Assembly: GCA_017468395.1 (NCBI GenBank)
Contig: JAFUIR010000004.1
Coordinates: forward strand, 124,001 to 188,000
Direction: 5' to 3'
Length of the DNA stretch: 64,000 bases
Source of the DNA: Lachnospiraceae bacterium
GTDB lineage: Bacteria; Bacillota; Clostridia; Lachnospirales; Lachnospiraceae
Below, piece by piece: positions 23,941-33,170 of this stretch (position 1 is its first letter; every line of letters starts with the position of its first letter). Under the pieces are notes generated by a model. That model was not told where the DNA came from, ran no database searches, and saw only the letters and a program-made list of their open reading frames with translations. The translations under genes were made by a program, and so were the position numbers.

Positions 23941-24954
23941 TTAAGCAAGCTCAGAGAAGTATTTAATTGTACGAACCATCTGGCTTGTGTAGCTGTTCTC
24001 GTTGTCATACCAAGATACAACCTGTACCTGAGTATTGCCATCTTCCATAGGAGCTACCATTGTCTGTGTAGCATCGAAAATGGAACCGTATGTGCTGCCG
24101 ATGATATCGGAAGATACGATTTCGTCTGTGTTGTAAGCGAAGGACTCTGTTGCTGCTGCTTTCATAGCTGCATTGATTTCGTCCTTAGTAACTGCACCCT
24201 TAACAACTGCAACAAGGATTGTTGTAGAACCTGTAGGGGTAGGTACACGCTGAGCAGAACCGATCAGTTTGCCGTTCAGTTCAGGAATAACAAGACCGAT
24301 AGCTTTTGCAGCACCTGTAGAGTTGGGAACGATGTTGCAAGCGCCTGCACGGCTTCTTCTCAAATCGCCTTTTCTCTGAGGACCGTCAAGAATCATCTGG
24401 TCACCTGTGTAAGCATGAACAGTTGTCATGATACCGCTCATGATAGGTCTGCAATCGTTAAGTGCTTTAGCCATAGGAGCCAAGCAGTTTGTTGTACAAG
24501 AAGCTGCAGAGATAACAGTATCTTCGGGCTTCAGTGTGTTGTGGTTTACATTGTATACGATTGTAGGAAGGTCGTTTCCTGCAGGTGCAGAAATAACAAC
24601 TTTACGAGCACCAGCTGTAATATGAGCAGATGCTTTGTCTTTGGATGTATAGAAACCTGTACATTCCAGAACAACGTCTACTTTCAGTTCTCCCCAAGGA
24701 AGTTTGCTTGCATCAGCCTCTTTATAGATGGTGATGGTCTTGCCGTTTACTGTGATGTTGTCTTCGCCGGCAACTACAGAATCAGCATATTTGTATTTAC
24801 CCTGTGAAGAATCGTATTTCAGAAGATGAGCCAGCATTGCAGGACTTGTTAAGTCGTTGATTGCTACTACCTCATATCCTTCAGCATCAAACATCTGTCT
24901 GAATGCCAGACGACCGATACGGCCGAAACCATTAATTGCTACTCTTACTGCCAT
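23941..24954 (-). CDS. gap: Glyceraldehyde-3-phosphate dehydrogenase
   Basis: A 337-residue NAD-dependent dehydrogenase. [16 protein letters not shown] is the Rossmann start, [19 protein letters not shown] holds the catalytic Cys, and [15 protein letters not shown] is the C-terminal signature. It forms 1,3-bisphosphoglycerate. It is first of the gap-pgk-tpi run, with a promoter about 80 nt upstream. No CggR-like regulator is nearby. Confidence 0.99.
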   Translation of the reverse strand: MAVRVAINGFGRIGRLAFRQMFDAEGYEVVAINDLTSPAMLAHLLKYDSSQGKYKYADSVVAGEDNITVNGKTITIYKEADASKLPWGELKVDVVLECTGFYTSKDKASAHITAGARKVVISAPAGNDLPTIVYNVNHNTLKPEDTVISAASCTTNCLAPMAKALNDCRPIMSGIMTTVHAYTGDQMILDGPQRKGDLRRSRAGACNIVPNSTGAAKAIGLVIPELNGKLIGSAQRVPTPTGSTTILVAVVKGAVTKDEINAAMKAAATESFAYNTDEIVSSDIIGSTYGSIFDATQTMVAPMEDGNTQVQVVSWYDNENSYTSQMVRTIKYFSELA

Positions 24955-25035
24955 TTTAGTTTCCTCCTAAAAATCTTTAAATTTATAATATTTTGCAATC
25001 TCTTTAAGGATTGTCAAAATTTTGTCAGCAATGTT

Positions 25036-25064
25036 ATTTTACCTAATTCATTTCAATAATTCAA
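25036..25064 (-). promoter_or_regulatory. Promoter of the gap operon
   Basis: On the minus strand, TTGAAT (25059-25064) and TAAAAT (25036-25041) are 17 nt apart, giving a leader of about 75 nt before the gap ATG. A TTGACA at 25012-25017 lies downstream but lacks a well-spaced -10. The rest of this 284-nt gap is A/T-rich and holds the divergent hisJ-like promoter. Confidence 0.6.
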
Positions 25065-25166
25065 GATGTAAATCAAAAATATTTGGTTTTTATGGACAAA
25101 TTTTACAGTTTCTTCATAAATCACCAATTTTCTACAATTTCTTCTACTCTTTTTGTTCAAAAAAAC

Positions 25167-25195
25167 TATGACATTATCGTGATTCAGTATATAAT
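25167..25195 (+). promoter_or_regulatory. Promoter of the PHP phosphatase gene
   Basis: TATAAT at 25190-25195 with TATGAC or ATGACA 16-17 nt upstream. The ATG follows at 25239 with AGAAAGGAG as ribosome site. Confidence 0.6.
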
Positions 25196-25238
25196 ATGAA
25201 GTGTAAATCATCATTTTACTGACAGAAAGGAGCCACAA

Positions 25239-26057
25239 ATGGCAATTACAGCAGATTTTCATTTACACTCCTGCCATTCCGGCGACAGCGATGCCCCTAT
25301 GGAGGCCATGGTTCAAAGCGCCATCGCAAAAGGACTGACCCATATGTGTTTCACGGAGCACATGGATTTTGCGTTCCCTGTTACTCCGGAAACTCCCGCA
25401 GGCATTTTTGAAGTCAATACCGACTCTTACCTCTATGACCTACTGAAATATAAAGAAAAGTATGCTTCCCAAATCAGTATTTCCTTTGGAATCGAACTGG
25501 GTCTACAGGCAAGTATTGCCAGACAACTTGCGGTTTATGCCAAATCCTACGACTTTGACTTTATTATCGGTTCTTCCCACATTGTAAACGGTAAAGATCC
25601 TTACTATCCTGCCTACTATGAAGGCCGCAGTGAAGAAGAGGCTTACCGGGAATACTTCCAATCCATTATTGACAACATCAAGAAAATTTCCAACTATGAT
25701 GTGTACGGTCACTTAGATTATGTAGTCCGCTACGGTCCCACAAAGGACAAAAACTATTCCTACGAAAAATATAAGGATTTGTTTGACGAAATACTTACGC
25801 TTCTTTTGGAGAAAGAAAAAGGGATTGAAATTAATACTTCGCCCCTGCGCAAAGGTATGAGCCAGCCCAATCCCTGCATTGATGTTTTGAAGCGTTACAG
25901 GCAACTGGGCGGGGAAATCATCACGGTGGGCTCCGATGCCCACACCCCCGAAGATGTGGCTTCGGATTTTAAACTTGCCGCAGATTTCCTTACGGAATGC
26001 GGTTTTAAGTATTACACTATCTTCCAGCACCGTATGCCGGAGTTTAAGAAAATTTAA
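25239..26057 (+). CDS. PHP-domain histidinol-phosphatase (HisJ-like)
   Basis: A 272-residue PHP protein. Metal-binding motifs are DFHLHSCHSGD at residues 6-16, CFTEHMDFAFP, IIGSSHIVNG, YDVYGHLDYVVRYGP and TVGSDAHTPEDVA. The family hydrolyses histidinol phosphate or related phosphoesters. No other his genes are nearby, so the physiological substrate is open. It stands alone, with its own promoter and a long hairpin after it. Confidence 0.9.
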   Translation: MAITADFHLHSCHSGDSDAPMEAMVQSAIAKGLTHMCFTEHMDFAFPVTPETPAGIFEVNTDSYLYDLLKYKEKYASQISISFGIELGLQASIARQLAVYAKSYDFDFIIGSSHIVNGKDPYYPAYYEGRSEEEAYREYFQSIIDNIKKISNYDVYGHLDYVVRYGPTKDKNYSYEKYKDLFDEILTLLLEKEKGIEINTSPLRKGMSQPNPCIDVLKRYRQLGGEIITVGSDAHTPEDVASDFKLAADFLTECGFKYYTIFQHRMPEFKKI

Positions 26058-26067
26058 GGCACAAATA

Positions 26068-26146
26068 TTGCGGGGCAGGTGTAAACATATTTCTTTACAG
26101 ACACGTTCTCACTCTGTGCTGAAAATTGTTTACACCTGCCCCGCAA
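26068..26146. repeat. Long perfect inverted repeat (20-bp arms) between convergent genes
   Basis: Left arm 26068-26087 and right arm 26127-26146 are exact complements over 20 nt, beginning TTGCGGGGCAGG. The 39-nt loop contains a further ACAGA/TCTGT pairing. The element sits between the hisJ-like gene and the PBP-GGDEF gene, which converge on it. Termination in both directions is the simplest role, though T runs are weak and the loop is unusually large. Confidence 0.75.
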
Positions 26147-26165
26147 ATATATTAGTTTTCCTATT

Positions 26166-28067
26166 TTATTGATCTTCTTTATGGCAAATCTGCTTCATGA
26201 CATACATGGCCTCGTCTGCCTTACGCAAATACTCTTCCAAGGTATACGTTTCGTCCGGATGCACGACTACTGCGCCGAAACTTGCCGTAAGAGGGAATGA
26301 CAAATCACGCTCTTCTTTCAGTTTCTCCAGATTAAGGGCAAGTCTGTTTTTGATTTCTTCAGCCTCTTCGCCATCCTTACACTCTCCGACCATGATAAAT
26401 TCATCGCCGCCAAAACGTACCGCAATCCAATCTTTGGGCATCGTCATTTTGATAGCGTCTGCCACCGTGCGCAAAGCCACATCCCCCTGCAAATGTCCGT
26501 ATTTGTCATTGATATGCTTCATACGGTTTATATCCGCAAAAATCATAGTGCCAATTTTGCCTTCCCGCTGACATTTCTGCAAATAAGGGAATGCCAGTGC
26601 ATCATAACCAGTGCGGTTCCTAAGACCGGTAAGGGCATCTGTCATGGATACTTCTATCAATTTTTTGTTCAATTCATCCAGTCTGATATTTTGCCGTACA
26701 CGCTCCAAATCCTGACTTACATGTTTGGTCCATGTATATAATGTTTTGTCATAAACTTTGCTCAGTTCGTCAATAAACATCGCATAACCGGTAATTCGGT
26801 CTTCCACATGAAGGGGAATGAACAGGTATATATGGGATTCCGCCGTTTCACCATCATAATCCGGCAGCAGTTCTTCACTGGGGAACATAACAGGTTTCTG
26901 CGCCTTGCCGTCCTTTAATTGCACGCAGACTTCCATGTTTTCCGGATACTTCCCTCCGTTTTGCGGATGCGTTCCATCCTCAGCCGAAAAGAACTTATCC
27001 ACCAGACAAACCATAAAATTGTCACCTTCAAATTTATGATTATAGGCAAAATTCCAACCCAATTCATCTTTCATTCTTTGCACGGACGTCATGTTAGTCA
27101 ACATTTCATCAATATGTCTTAAATGCCACTCATTGGTATTATTTTGCCCCTGCATCCGATAAGAACCTATGATTGCACGTCTTCTTTTTTCTTTTTTACT
27201 CTCTTTAACCTTACAGCCGCAACTTTCCCCGATAACCGGCATGGAATTATATACTGTCTGCAAGGGAACTGTTTTACCAGCCATTTGTTTCAGCAGCAAA
27301 TCAAGTCCGTCATAGCCCAATTTATCCCAGTTTCTTGCAACCGTTGATAAAATAGGATACAACTTCTGTCCATCTTCAATATAGTCACATCCGGTTACAA
27401 TTACCTGCTCCGGAACTTTGATTCCTGCGCTGTCCAGTGCTGCGCATACGCCAATTGCCATTTCGTCATTGGCACAGACAAAAGCATCCGGCAATTTATT
27501 ACGGCTGTCCAGCCATTCCTGACATTTTTCAAAGCCCAGATGATAGGACCACCCACCCTGTAATACTTTTCTGGGCGGTATTTTGGCTCCCACCTTTGCC
27601 AGTGCCTCCGAAGCGGCTTTCAATCTGCTCTGGCTTTCCACATTATCCGCAGGTCCGCTTACAAACACAACATCCCTGACACCATGCTCTTCAACTATAT
27701 GTGTTACCAGTTCATATACACCGGAATAAGTATCTGTTCCCAAGGTAGGAATTCCGTCAAGTTCATATTCAAAACTTGCCGCAGGAATACCGTATTTTAA
27801 AATTTCTTTCTTTAAATAAGAGCGCTCACTCTTCAAATTTATGGTATTGGCCATCAAAAGTACGCCGTCAAACTCCTTCAGTTTCGGCAACATAAAAATA
27901 CTTTTTTCTCCCACATTATCTGGTTTGGATTCGTCACCGGAAGAATAATTGAGAAAAATAAACAAATCTATGTTATCTTCCGCCGCTCTCTTGCGTATAC
28001 CTTCCAAAACCAATTTCAGATATTCATTACTCCAACCATTTGCAAATACAGCAATTCTCTTTTTCAT
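26166..28067 (-). CDS. Cytoplasmic LacI-type ligand-binding domain fused to GGDEF diguanylate cyclase
   Basis: A 633-residue protein. Residues 1 to about 285 are a periplasmic-binding-protein fold of the LacI group (KKRIAVFANGWSNEYLKLVLEGI, DVVFVSGPADN, PDAFVCANDEMAIGVCAALDSAG, VIVTGCDYIED) without a helix-turn-helix or signal peptide. A middle region (about 290-460) is unassigned. The C-terminus is a diguanylate cyclase with FADINRMKHIND and the intact RFGGDEFIM signature. It should make c-di-GMP in response to an intracellular sugar-like ligand. The fusion is known in Clostridia, but the ligand here is not known. Confidence 0.9.
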   Translation of the reverse strand: MKKRIAVFANGWSNEYLKLVLEGIRKRAAEDNIDLFIFLNYSSGDESKPDNVGEKSIFMLPKLKEFDGVLLMANTINLKSERSYLKKEILKYGIPAASFEYELDGIPTLGTDTYSGVYELVTHIVEEHGVRDVVFVSGPADNVESQSRLKAASEALAKVGAKIPPRKVLQGGWSYHLGFEKCQEWLDSRNKLPDAFVCANDEMAIGVCAALDSAGIKVPEQVIVTGCDYIEDGQKLYPILSTVARNWDKLGYDGLDLLLKQMAGKTVPLQTVYNSMPVIGESCGCKVKESKKEKRRRAIIGSYRMQGQNNTNEWHLRHIDEMLTNMTSVQRMKDELGWNFAYNHKFEGDNFMVCLVDKFFSAEDGTHPQNGGKYPENMEVCVQLKDGKAQKPVMFPSEELLPDYDGETAESHIYLFIPLHVEDRITGYAMFIDELSKVYDKTLYTWTKHVSQDLERVRQNIRLDELNKKLIEVSMTDALTGLRNRTGYDALAFPYLQKCQREGKIGTMIFADINRMKHINDKYGHLQGDVALRTVADAIKMTMPKDWIAVRFGGDEFIMVGECKDGEEAEEIKNRLALNLEKLKEERDLSFPLTASFGAVVVHPDETYTLEEYLRKADEAMYVMKQICHKEDQ

Positions 28068-28105
28068 AGTCTTGCCATCCTTCTACTTGTAAAAATAAAT
28101 ACCTT

Positions 28106-28579
28106 CTATCTTCTCTGCATCATTTCAAACAGAAACGGATAACTTCTCTGAAGCAAATTCCCCTCAAAATATGTATATGGTTCTCTGACGGGAAAATACA
28201 GAAACATCCCTCTTACATACCATATTATAACAACAATACATACTGCCACTAGCAAAATATTGCTCAACTTTTTCCGTTCTTTGCCAAAATAGCGGTTCCA
28301 CAGCAAATACACAATGTACGGAACCCACAAAAAGATGGTGGGATTCATTTCAAAAGCCTCTTGCCACCTGAAACTTAAAAGCAAAACTCCCGCCCTTGTT
28401 GCACCGCATCCCGGGCAGGGAAGCCCGGATATAATACGCATAAGACAAAATTCGCGAAAGAAAATATAAGTTATTACATAATAAACAGCCAATGCAAGCA
28501 ATGCCCATTTAATATTTTTCAAATCCTGCCATACTGCCCTTAATGCTTTTTTTCCTTTTTCTTTCACTCTGTCCGCCAC
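28106..28579 (-). CDS. DUF2752 membrane protein
   Basis: A 157-residue membrane protein with the family hallmark GLPCPGCGATRA (about 52-63) and three or four hydrophobic segments (about 27-45, 80-97, 106-128). Function is unknown. The start is uncertain: GTG at 28579 opens the longest frame, while GTG at 28567 has AGGTGG 8 nt upstream and may be the true start. It follows the divergent glycosyltransferase promoter and precedes the PBP-GGDEF gene by 38 nt. Confidence 0.82.
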   Translation of the reverse strand: MADRVKEKGKKALRAVWQDLKNIKWALLALAVYYVITYIFFREFCLMRIISGLPCPGCGATRAGVLLLSFRWQEAFEMNPTIFLWVPYIVYLLWNRYFGKERKKLSNILLVAVCIVVIIWYVRGMFLYFPVREPYTYFEGNLLQRSYPFLFEMMQRR

Positions 28580-28648
28580 CTGATTCCGACATTTTTTGTC
28601 ACTGATATTATTTTAGCACACTTTATATTTTTATACCATCGATTTTCA

Positions 28649-28677
28649 TTGTCTTTTTCTTTTTTGTAGCATATAAT
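28649..28677 (+). promoter_or_regulatory. Promoter of the glycosyltransferase operon
   Basis: TTGTCT (28649-28654) and TATAAT (28672-28677) with a 17-nt spacer, about 38 nt before the chosen ATG. Confidence 0.75.
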
Positions 28678-28715
28678 GGCATATGTAACAAAAACAAATG
28701 AAAAAGGTTATCATT

Positions 28716-29768
28716 ATGAATGTAACAATCGTTTTACCATCCCTAAATCCCGACGAAAAACTGAATATGGTAGTAGACAACCTGCTGTCGGAAGGTTTTA
28801 ATGACATTGTTATCATTAATGACGGCAGCGATAAAGAACATCTTGCTCCTTTTAAAGAGGCTGCCGCGCATCCGCAGGTCACCTTACTGACCCACGAAGT
28901 AAATTGCGGAAAAGGACGGGCACTGAAAACCGCCTTCTCCTATATCATAGAAAACCGTCCGGATATCGCCGGTGTCGTTACGGTAGACGGCGACAACCAG
29001 CACACAGGAAAAGATATTAAGGCCTGCGCCCTGAAACTTTTAGAAAAGAAAGACCATGTGATTTTGGGTTGCAGAGACTTTGATGACCCTGAAGTTCCCC
29101 CTAAAAGCCGCTTCGGCAACCGCTGTACCCGACTTGTTTTCCGCTTATTTTGCGGCATTAAAGTATCGGACACCCAGACGGGACTTCGGGCTATTCCTTA
29201 CAGTATTTTGCCCCTCATGTGCCAGGTTCCGGGAGAACGCTATGAATATGAAACGGAAATGTTTTTTGCACTGAAGAAAGAGCATATTCCCATAACCGAA
29301 ACAAAAATCCAGACGGTATACATAGAGGACAACGCTTCCTCCCATTTTCATCCCATCAGGGATTCTTTGCGTATTTACGGCATCATCCTTAAATTTTTGC
29401 TCAGTTCCGCAGCATCCTTTTTGATTGATTATGGTTTGTTTACTGTTTTACTTTTTTTGCTGGGCGAACATGTAAGCCGCACCATGCGGTTATTTTCAGC
29501 AACATTCGCATCCAGGGCTGTCTCTTCGCTTTTTAATTTTGCCATGAACAAAAAGGCAGTTTTCCGCTCTGATGCCCCGCTGAAAAGTTCTTTGCTCAAA
29601 TATTATACGCTGTGCGTTTGTCAGGCTGCTCTTTCTTACGCCCTTGTCTTTCTGCTCAGCACCCTTTTACAGGCACATTCCGGCTTGGAAGCACTGCTCA
29701 AATTGGTTGTGGACGTGGTTTTGTTTTTAATCAGTTTTCAAATACAACAAAGATGGGTATTTAAATAG
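28716..29768 (+). CDS. Family 2 glycosyltransferase fused to GtrA-like membrane domain
   Basis: A 350-residue fusion. The N-terminal half is a GT2 enzyme of the dolichol-phosphate-mannose-synthase type: TIVLPSLNPDEKL, DIVIINDGSD, VVTVDGDNQHTG (metal-binding DxD-like) and LGCRDFDDP. The C-terminal 120 residues hold four membrane segments starting LKFLLSSAASFLIDYGLFTV, as in GtrA flippases. It probably charges a lipid carrier with a sugar and helps move it across the membrane. The start at 28716 has AAAAAGG 8 nt upstream; the ATG at 28698 has none. Two membrane-anchored genes follow. Confidence 0.92.
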   Translation: MNVTIVLPSLNPDEKLNMVVDNLLSEGFNDIVIINDGSDKEHLAPFKEAAAHPQVTLLTHEVNCGKGRALKTAFSYIIENRPDIAGVVTVDGDNQHTGKDIKACALKLLEKKDHVILGCRDFDDPEVPPKSRFGNRCTRLVFRLFCGIKVSDTQTGLRAIPYSILPLMCQVPGERYEYETEMFFALKKEHIPITETKIQTVYIEDNASSHFHPIRDSLRIYGIILKFLLSSAASFLIDYGLFTVLLFLLGEHVSRTMRLFSATFASRAVSSLFNFAMNKKAVFRSDAPLKSSLLKYYTLCVCQAALSYALVFLLSTLLQAHSGLEALLKLVVDVVLFLISFQIQQRWVFK

Positions 29769-29784
29769 ACATTTTGGAGGAATT

Positions 29785-30888
29785 ATGAAAAAACGAAAAG
29801 GAAAAAAGAAATTGACTTGGGGTAAAATTGCAGGTCGTACCTTGCTTGTAATTCTCACCTTCGCATTGGTCACTGTAGCCGGTGCTTACGTTACTATTTG
29901 GATGATTTGTCACGGTCCCAGTCAGGCCGCCAGAGACTTATTCGTTTCCACCATTTTGGAAACAGGACAAATGAAGTTCCTGGCATCCTGGTACTTTAGC
30001 GAAGAAGAGATTCTGGCTATTACCGGCCGAAACGGTATGGAAAATTCAACGCAGGTTGTAAATCCCGACTTAATTATCACTCCCACCCCCGACAAAGAAA
30101 TTGACGGGGAGACGGATTTTGACATTAACGGCATAGAAATTGTGGAAATTTCAGGCCGCTCTTTCTTCGGGAAATTAATGATTATCAATGACCCCTCCCG
30201 CATCAAACTTACCACCATTTATCCGTGGTCTGAAGACCCTGACGGCAAAAAAGGACAAACCCTTGAGCAGTTGGTAACCGACGGTGGCTATCTGGGCGGT
30301 GTTAACGGAGGCGAATATGAATCTTCCGGAAACTGGGGCGGAAAGCCCAAGGGACTGGTTGTCTGTGACGGAGAAATTCAATTCAATCATCCCCAAAGGG
30401 GCGATGTCATGATTGGCTTTAACGAAGATGATGTGTTGCTTGTTATGGACATCGGTTCTCTTTCTGTCAAAAAAATCGAAGAAATGGTTAAGGAATATAA
30501 AATCCGGGATGCTGTCAGTTTTAAAGATATTGATGACGGCGATGACAACCACTTTACAAAACTGATCATCAACGGTGAAGCAAGGGAAATCAGCGGTAAC
30601 GGCAGCGGTGCCAATCCCCGTACCGCCATCGGTCAGAAAGCAGACGGTACCGTCCTTATTCTGGTAACAGACGGTCGCGGTGCTTCCGGTCATTTGGGCG
30701 CTACCGCCAGAGATTTGATTTCCATTATGCAGGAATACGGCGCAGTAAATGCCGCCAATCTGGACGGCGGAAGTTCTTCTGCCATGTACTATGACGGTGC
30801 TTACGAAATGTCCAGCGTTACCTTGTACTATTCCACCTCCTCATGGAGATTGCCCACGGCATTTGTCATTGAAAAGAGGGAGGATTAA
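29785..30888 (+). CDS. Membrane-anchored phosphodiester glycosidase (NAGPA family)
   Basis: A 367-residue protein with a basic N-terminus, one membrane segment at about 18-42 and a C-terminal NAGPA domain. The conserved segments are GGVNGGEYES, NPRTAIGQKADGTVLILVTDGR and NAANLDGGSSSAMYYDG. Members remove N-acetylglucosamine-1-phosphate or similar groups from phosphodiester glycans outside the cell; in bacteria many act on exopolysaccharide or teichoic acid. It is 16 nt after the GT2-GtrA gene and 3 nt before the next gene, so an operon is clear. Confidence 0.92.
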   Translation: MKKRKGKKKLTWGKIAGRTLLVILTFALVTVAGAYVTIWMICHGPSQAARDLFVSTILETGQMKFLASWYFSEEEILAITGRNGMENSTQVVNPDLIITPTPDKEIDGETDFDINGIEIVEISGRSFFGKLMIINDPSRIKLTTIYPWSEDPDGKKGQTLEQLVTDGGYLGGVNGGEYESSGNWGGKPKGLVVCDGEIQFNHPQRGDVMIGFNEDDVLLVMDIGSLSVKKIEEMVKEYKIRDAVSFKDIDDGDDNHFTKLIINGEAREISGNGSGANPRTAIGQKADGTVLILVTDGRGASGHLGATARDLISIMQEYGAVNAANLDGGSSSAMYYDGAYEMSSVTLYYSTSSWRLPTAFVIEKRED

Positions 30889-30891
30889 GCC

Positions 30892-32013
30892 ATGACAGAA
30901 ATGAAAAAGAAAAAAACATCCGTATTTTGGGTTTGTTATGTACTGTTTGTCCTTGCACTTGTGTCCTTCTGGCTTTACATTTTCAGTTATGTGAATAAAT
31001 GCCTTATTACTTACGAAGGTGCGCAGCCGGAACATGTTGTGGAAAAAATTGTTTCCGATTTGGAAGCCGGAAAGGCCGAAGAAATCTTCACTTTCCCTGC
31101 TGTGGAAAGCCGATTTGAAGACCCTGATGTTGCTAAAGACCTTTTCCTTGATTCCATAAAAGGCAAGGAATTTACCTTTGAAAAAGATGCCGCAAGTTAC
31201 AACGCTCTGGCACCGGTTTACCACTTGTATGCGGGGGATAAAAAGGTAGCCGCCGTCACTCTTACGGAAAAAAGTTCCTATCCTCTCATGTTTATTTTAG
31301 CAGTGCAGGATTGGGAAATCACTTCTGTAGAGCCTCTTTTAGAGACTCCTTCACAGTCCGTTACCATTAAGGTGCCGGATACTTACATCGTTTCCGTAAA
31401 CGGTGTACCCGTAAGTGACAACGAAAAAACAGGTAATGAGTGGTCTATTGACTATTTGCAGTATGCTGCTGAATATGTGACAATCCCCAAAATCACAGAA
31501 TACAATATTACCGGTTTGTTCCATGCTCCCAAGGTAGAAATCACAGACCCCTTTGGCAATGAAGTAGTTTACACACAGACCGAAAATGTGATTGAGGCAA
31601 CCGAATTTCCTCTTTCCGAAATGGACAAAGAACTTTCCAAATATGTATTGCAAAATGCCATCACCTACTCCAACTTCTTTTCTAAAGATTTGGCGGGTTG
31701 CCGCAACAGCGTAAAACCTATTGCATACATGTTCCCGGAAAATTCCTACTATCTGGAACTGGCGGACAACTATCGTATGCATGATATGTGGACATACAGT
31801 TCCCACCAGACACCCGAATTTGCAAAGGAAAAAGTATCTGATTATATCAGATATTCGGATGATTTGTTCTCCTGTAATGTATATTTCGAAAAAAATATGA
31901 TTCTAACCAGAACAAAAGAACTTAGAACCGACATTACAGACACCACTTTCTATTATGCAAAAATAGGTGACAAGTGGCTGATTGTAGACATGCAGACCAA
32001 TCTCGAAGAATAA
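30892..32013 (+). CDS. Membrane-anchored extracellular protein of unknown function
   Basis: A 373-residue protein. After a lysine-rich start, residues about 12-34 form one membrane segment; the remainder is outside. The segment VTIKVPDTYIVSVNGVPVSD resembles TcaA-like or PEGA-like beta-sandwich repeats, and the C-terminus (SYYLELADNYRMHDMWTYSS) suggests an NTF2-like fold. No catalytic motif is clear. It is the last gene of the GT2-GtrA / NAGPA operon and ends at a bidirectional terminator. A role in sensing or binding the glycan made by the first two genes is plausible only by location. Confidence 0.75.
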   Translation: MTEMKKKKTSVFWVCYVLFVLALVSFWLYIFSYVNKCLITYEGAQPEHVVEKIVSDLEAGKAEEIFTFPAVESRFEDPDVAKDLFLDSIKGKEFTFEKDAASYNALAPVYHLYAGDKKVAAVTLTEKSSYPLMFILAVQDWEITSVEPLLETPSQSVTIKVPDTYIVSVNGVPVSDNEKTGNEWSIDYLQYAAEYVTIPKITEYNITGLFHAPKVEITDPFGNEVVYTQTENVIEATEFPLSEMDKELSKYVLQNAITYSNFFSKDLAGCRNSVKPIAYMFPENSYYLELADNYRMHDMWTYSSHQTPEFAKEKVSDYIRYSDDLFSCNVYFEKNMILTRTKELRTDITDTTFYYAKIGDKWLIVDMQTNLEE

Positions 32014-32017
32014 AACC

Positions 32018-32060
32018 AAAGCGGCTTATAAAGAGTTAAAAACTTTTTATAAGCCGCTTT
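32018..32060. terminator. Bidirectional terminator between the glycan operon and mnmA
   Basis: A perfect 15-bp stem (AAAGCGGCTTATAAA 32018-32032 with 32046-32060), A-rich before and T-rich after, so it works for both converging transcripts. Confidence 0.9.
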
Positions 32061-32079
32061 TATGCACTACTAGCTTTAT

Positions 32080-33159
32080 TTATAAAATCGTGCCGCCACC
32101 CAGCACATATTCTCCCTCGTAAAACACCACTGCCTGCCCCGGTGTGGATGCCCGCACAGGCTCGTCAAAACGGCACACCACTATGCCGTTCTCTCTCTCT
32201 TCTATCATGCACTGAGAGCCTTGATGGCTGTATCTGATTTTCGCCATAACACGCCTTGGCTGTGGCAATCCTTCCATGGCCATATAATTTACGTTATTAC
32301 ACAAAATTTCTCCGGTAAAAATATCTTCGTTTTCCCCTATCACTACCTCATTGGTTTCCGGCCTGATTTCACACACAAAAACCGGATGCCCCATAGCAAT
32401 TCCAAGTCCTTTTCTCTGACCTATGGTGTAATGGGTAATGCCTTGATGTTTTCCCAGAACTCTTCCATCCGGTGTTACAAAATTGCCGGGACCGGGCACT
32501 TTCTCCCCTGCCTGCCTTGCCACAAAAGCAGCATAATCCCCATCCGGTACAAAACAAATATCCTGACTGTCTGCTTTGTGTGCCACAGGAAGACCTGCCT
32601 CCTGCGCTATCCGGCGGATTTCCTCCTTGGTATAGGCTCCCACAGGCATCAGCGTTCTGGAAAGTTGCTCCTGGGTCAGATTATAAAGGGCATAGGTCTG
32701 GTCTTTTGCCGCCGTAACGGAATTACGCACCGCATATCTGCCGTTTGGAAGTTGGTCAATTCTGGCATAATGCCCCGTTGCAATATAATCAGCACCAATT
32801 TCCAGACTTCTTTGAAGCAGGGATTCCCATTTTACATACCTATTACAGGCAATACAGGGGTTGGGGGTTCTGCCTTTCAGGTACTCCGATACAAAATAGT
32901 CCATGACCCGCTCTTTAAATTCCTTTTTGAAATTCATTACATAATAGGGAATATCCAGTTTTTCCGCCACTCTTCTGGCATCATCCACCGCAGTAAGACC
33001 ACAGCAGCCACCGTTTTCTTCCAGCGCCTCCGGCTCCTCGTCCTGCCATATCTGCATGGTTACGCCGATAACATCATATCCCTGTTCTTTTAAAAGATAA
33101 GCTGCCACGGAAGAATCCACGCCTCCCGACATGCCTACCACCACTTTTTTCTTTTCCAT
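32080..33159 (-). CDS. mnmA: tRNA-specific 2-thiouridylase
   Basis: A 359-residue enzyme. [15 protein letters not shown] (about 9-23) is the PP-loop, [14 protein letters not shown] holds the first catalytic Cys, and [13 protein letters not shown] holds the second. It thiolates U34 of Lys, Glu and Gln tRNAs with sulfur delivered by a cysteine desulfurase, and that partner is encoded 11 nt upstream. The length fits the bacterial family. Nothing unusual was seen. Confidence 0.98.
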   Translation of the reverse strand: MEKKKVVVGMSGGVDSSVAAYLLKEQGYDVIGVTMQIWQDEEPEALEENGGCCGLTAVDDARRVAEKLDIPYYVMNFKKEFKERVMDYFVSEYLKGRTPNPCIACNRYVKWESLLQRSLEIGADYIATGHYARIDQLPNGRYAVRNSVTAAKDQTYALYNLTQEQLSRTLMPVGAYTKEEIRRIAQEAGLPVAHKADSQDICFVPDGDYAAFVARQAGEKVPGPGNFVTPDGRVLGKHQGITHYTIGQRKGLGIAMGHPVFVCEIRPETNEVVIGENEDIFTGEILCNNVNYMAMEGLPQPRRVMAKIRYSHQGSQCMIEERENGIVVCRFDEPVRASTPGQAVVFYEGEYVLGGGTIL

Positions 33160-33170
33160 ATCACTCTTCC

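Noticed and set aside
25053-25262. 69-codon frame in the gap leader
   Set aside because: A/T-rich, no ribosome site, overlaps two promoters and the hisJ-like start.
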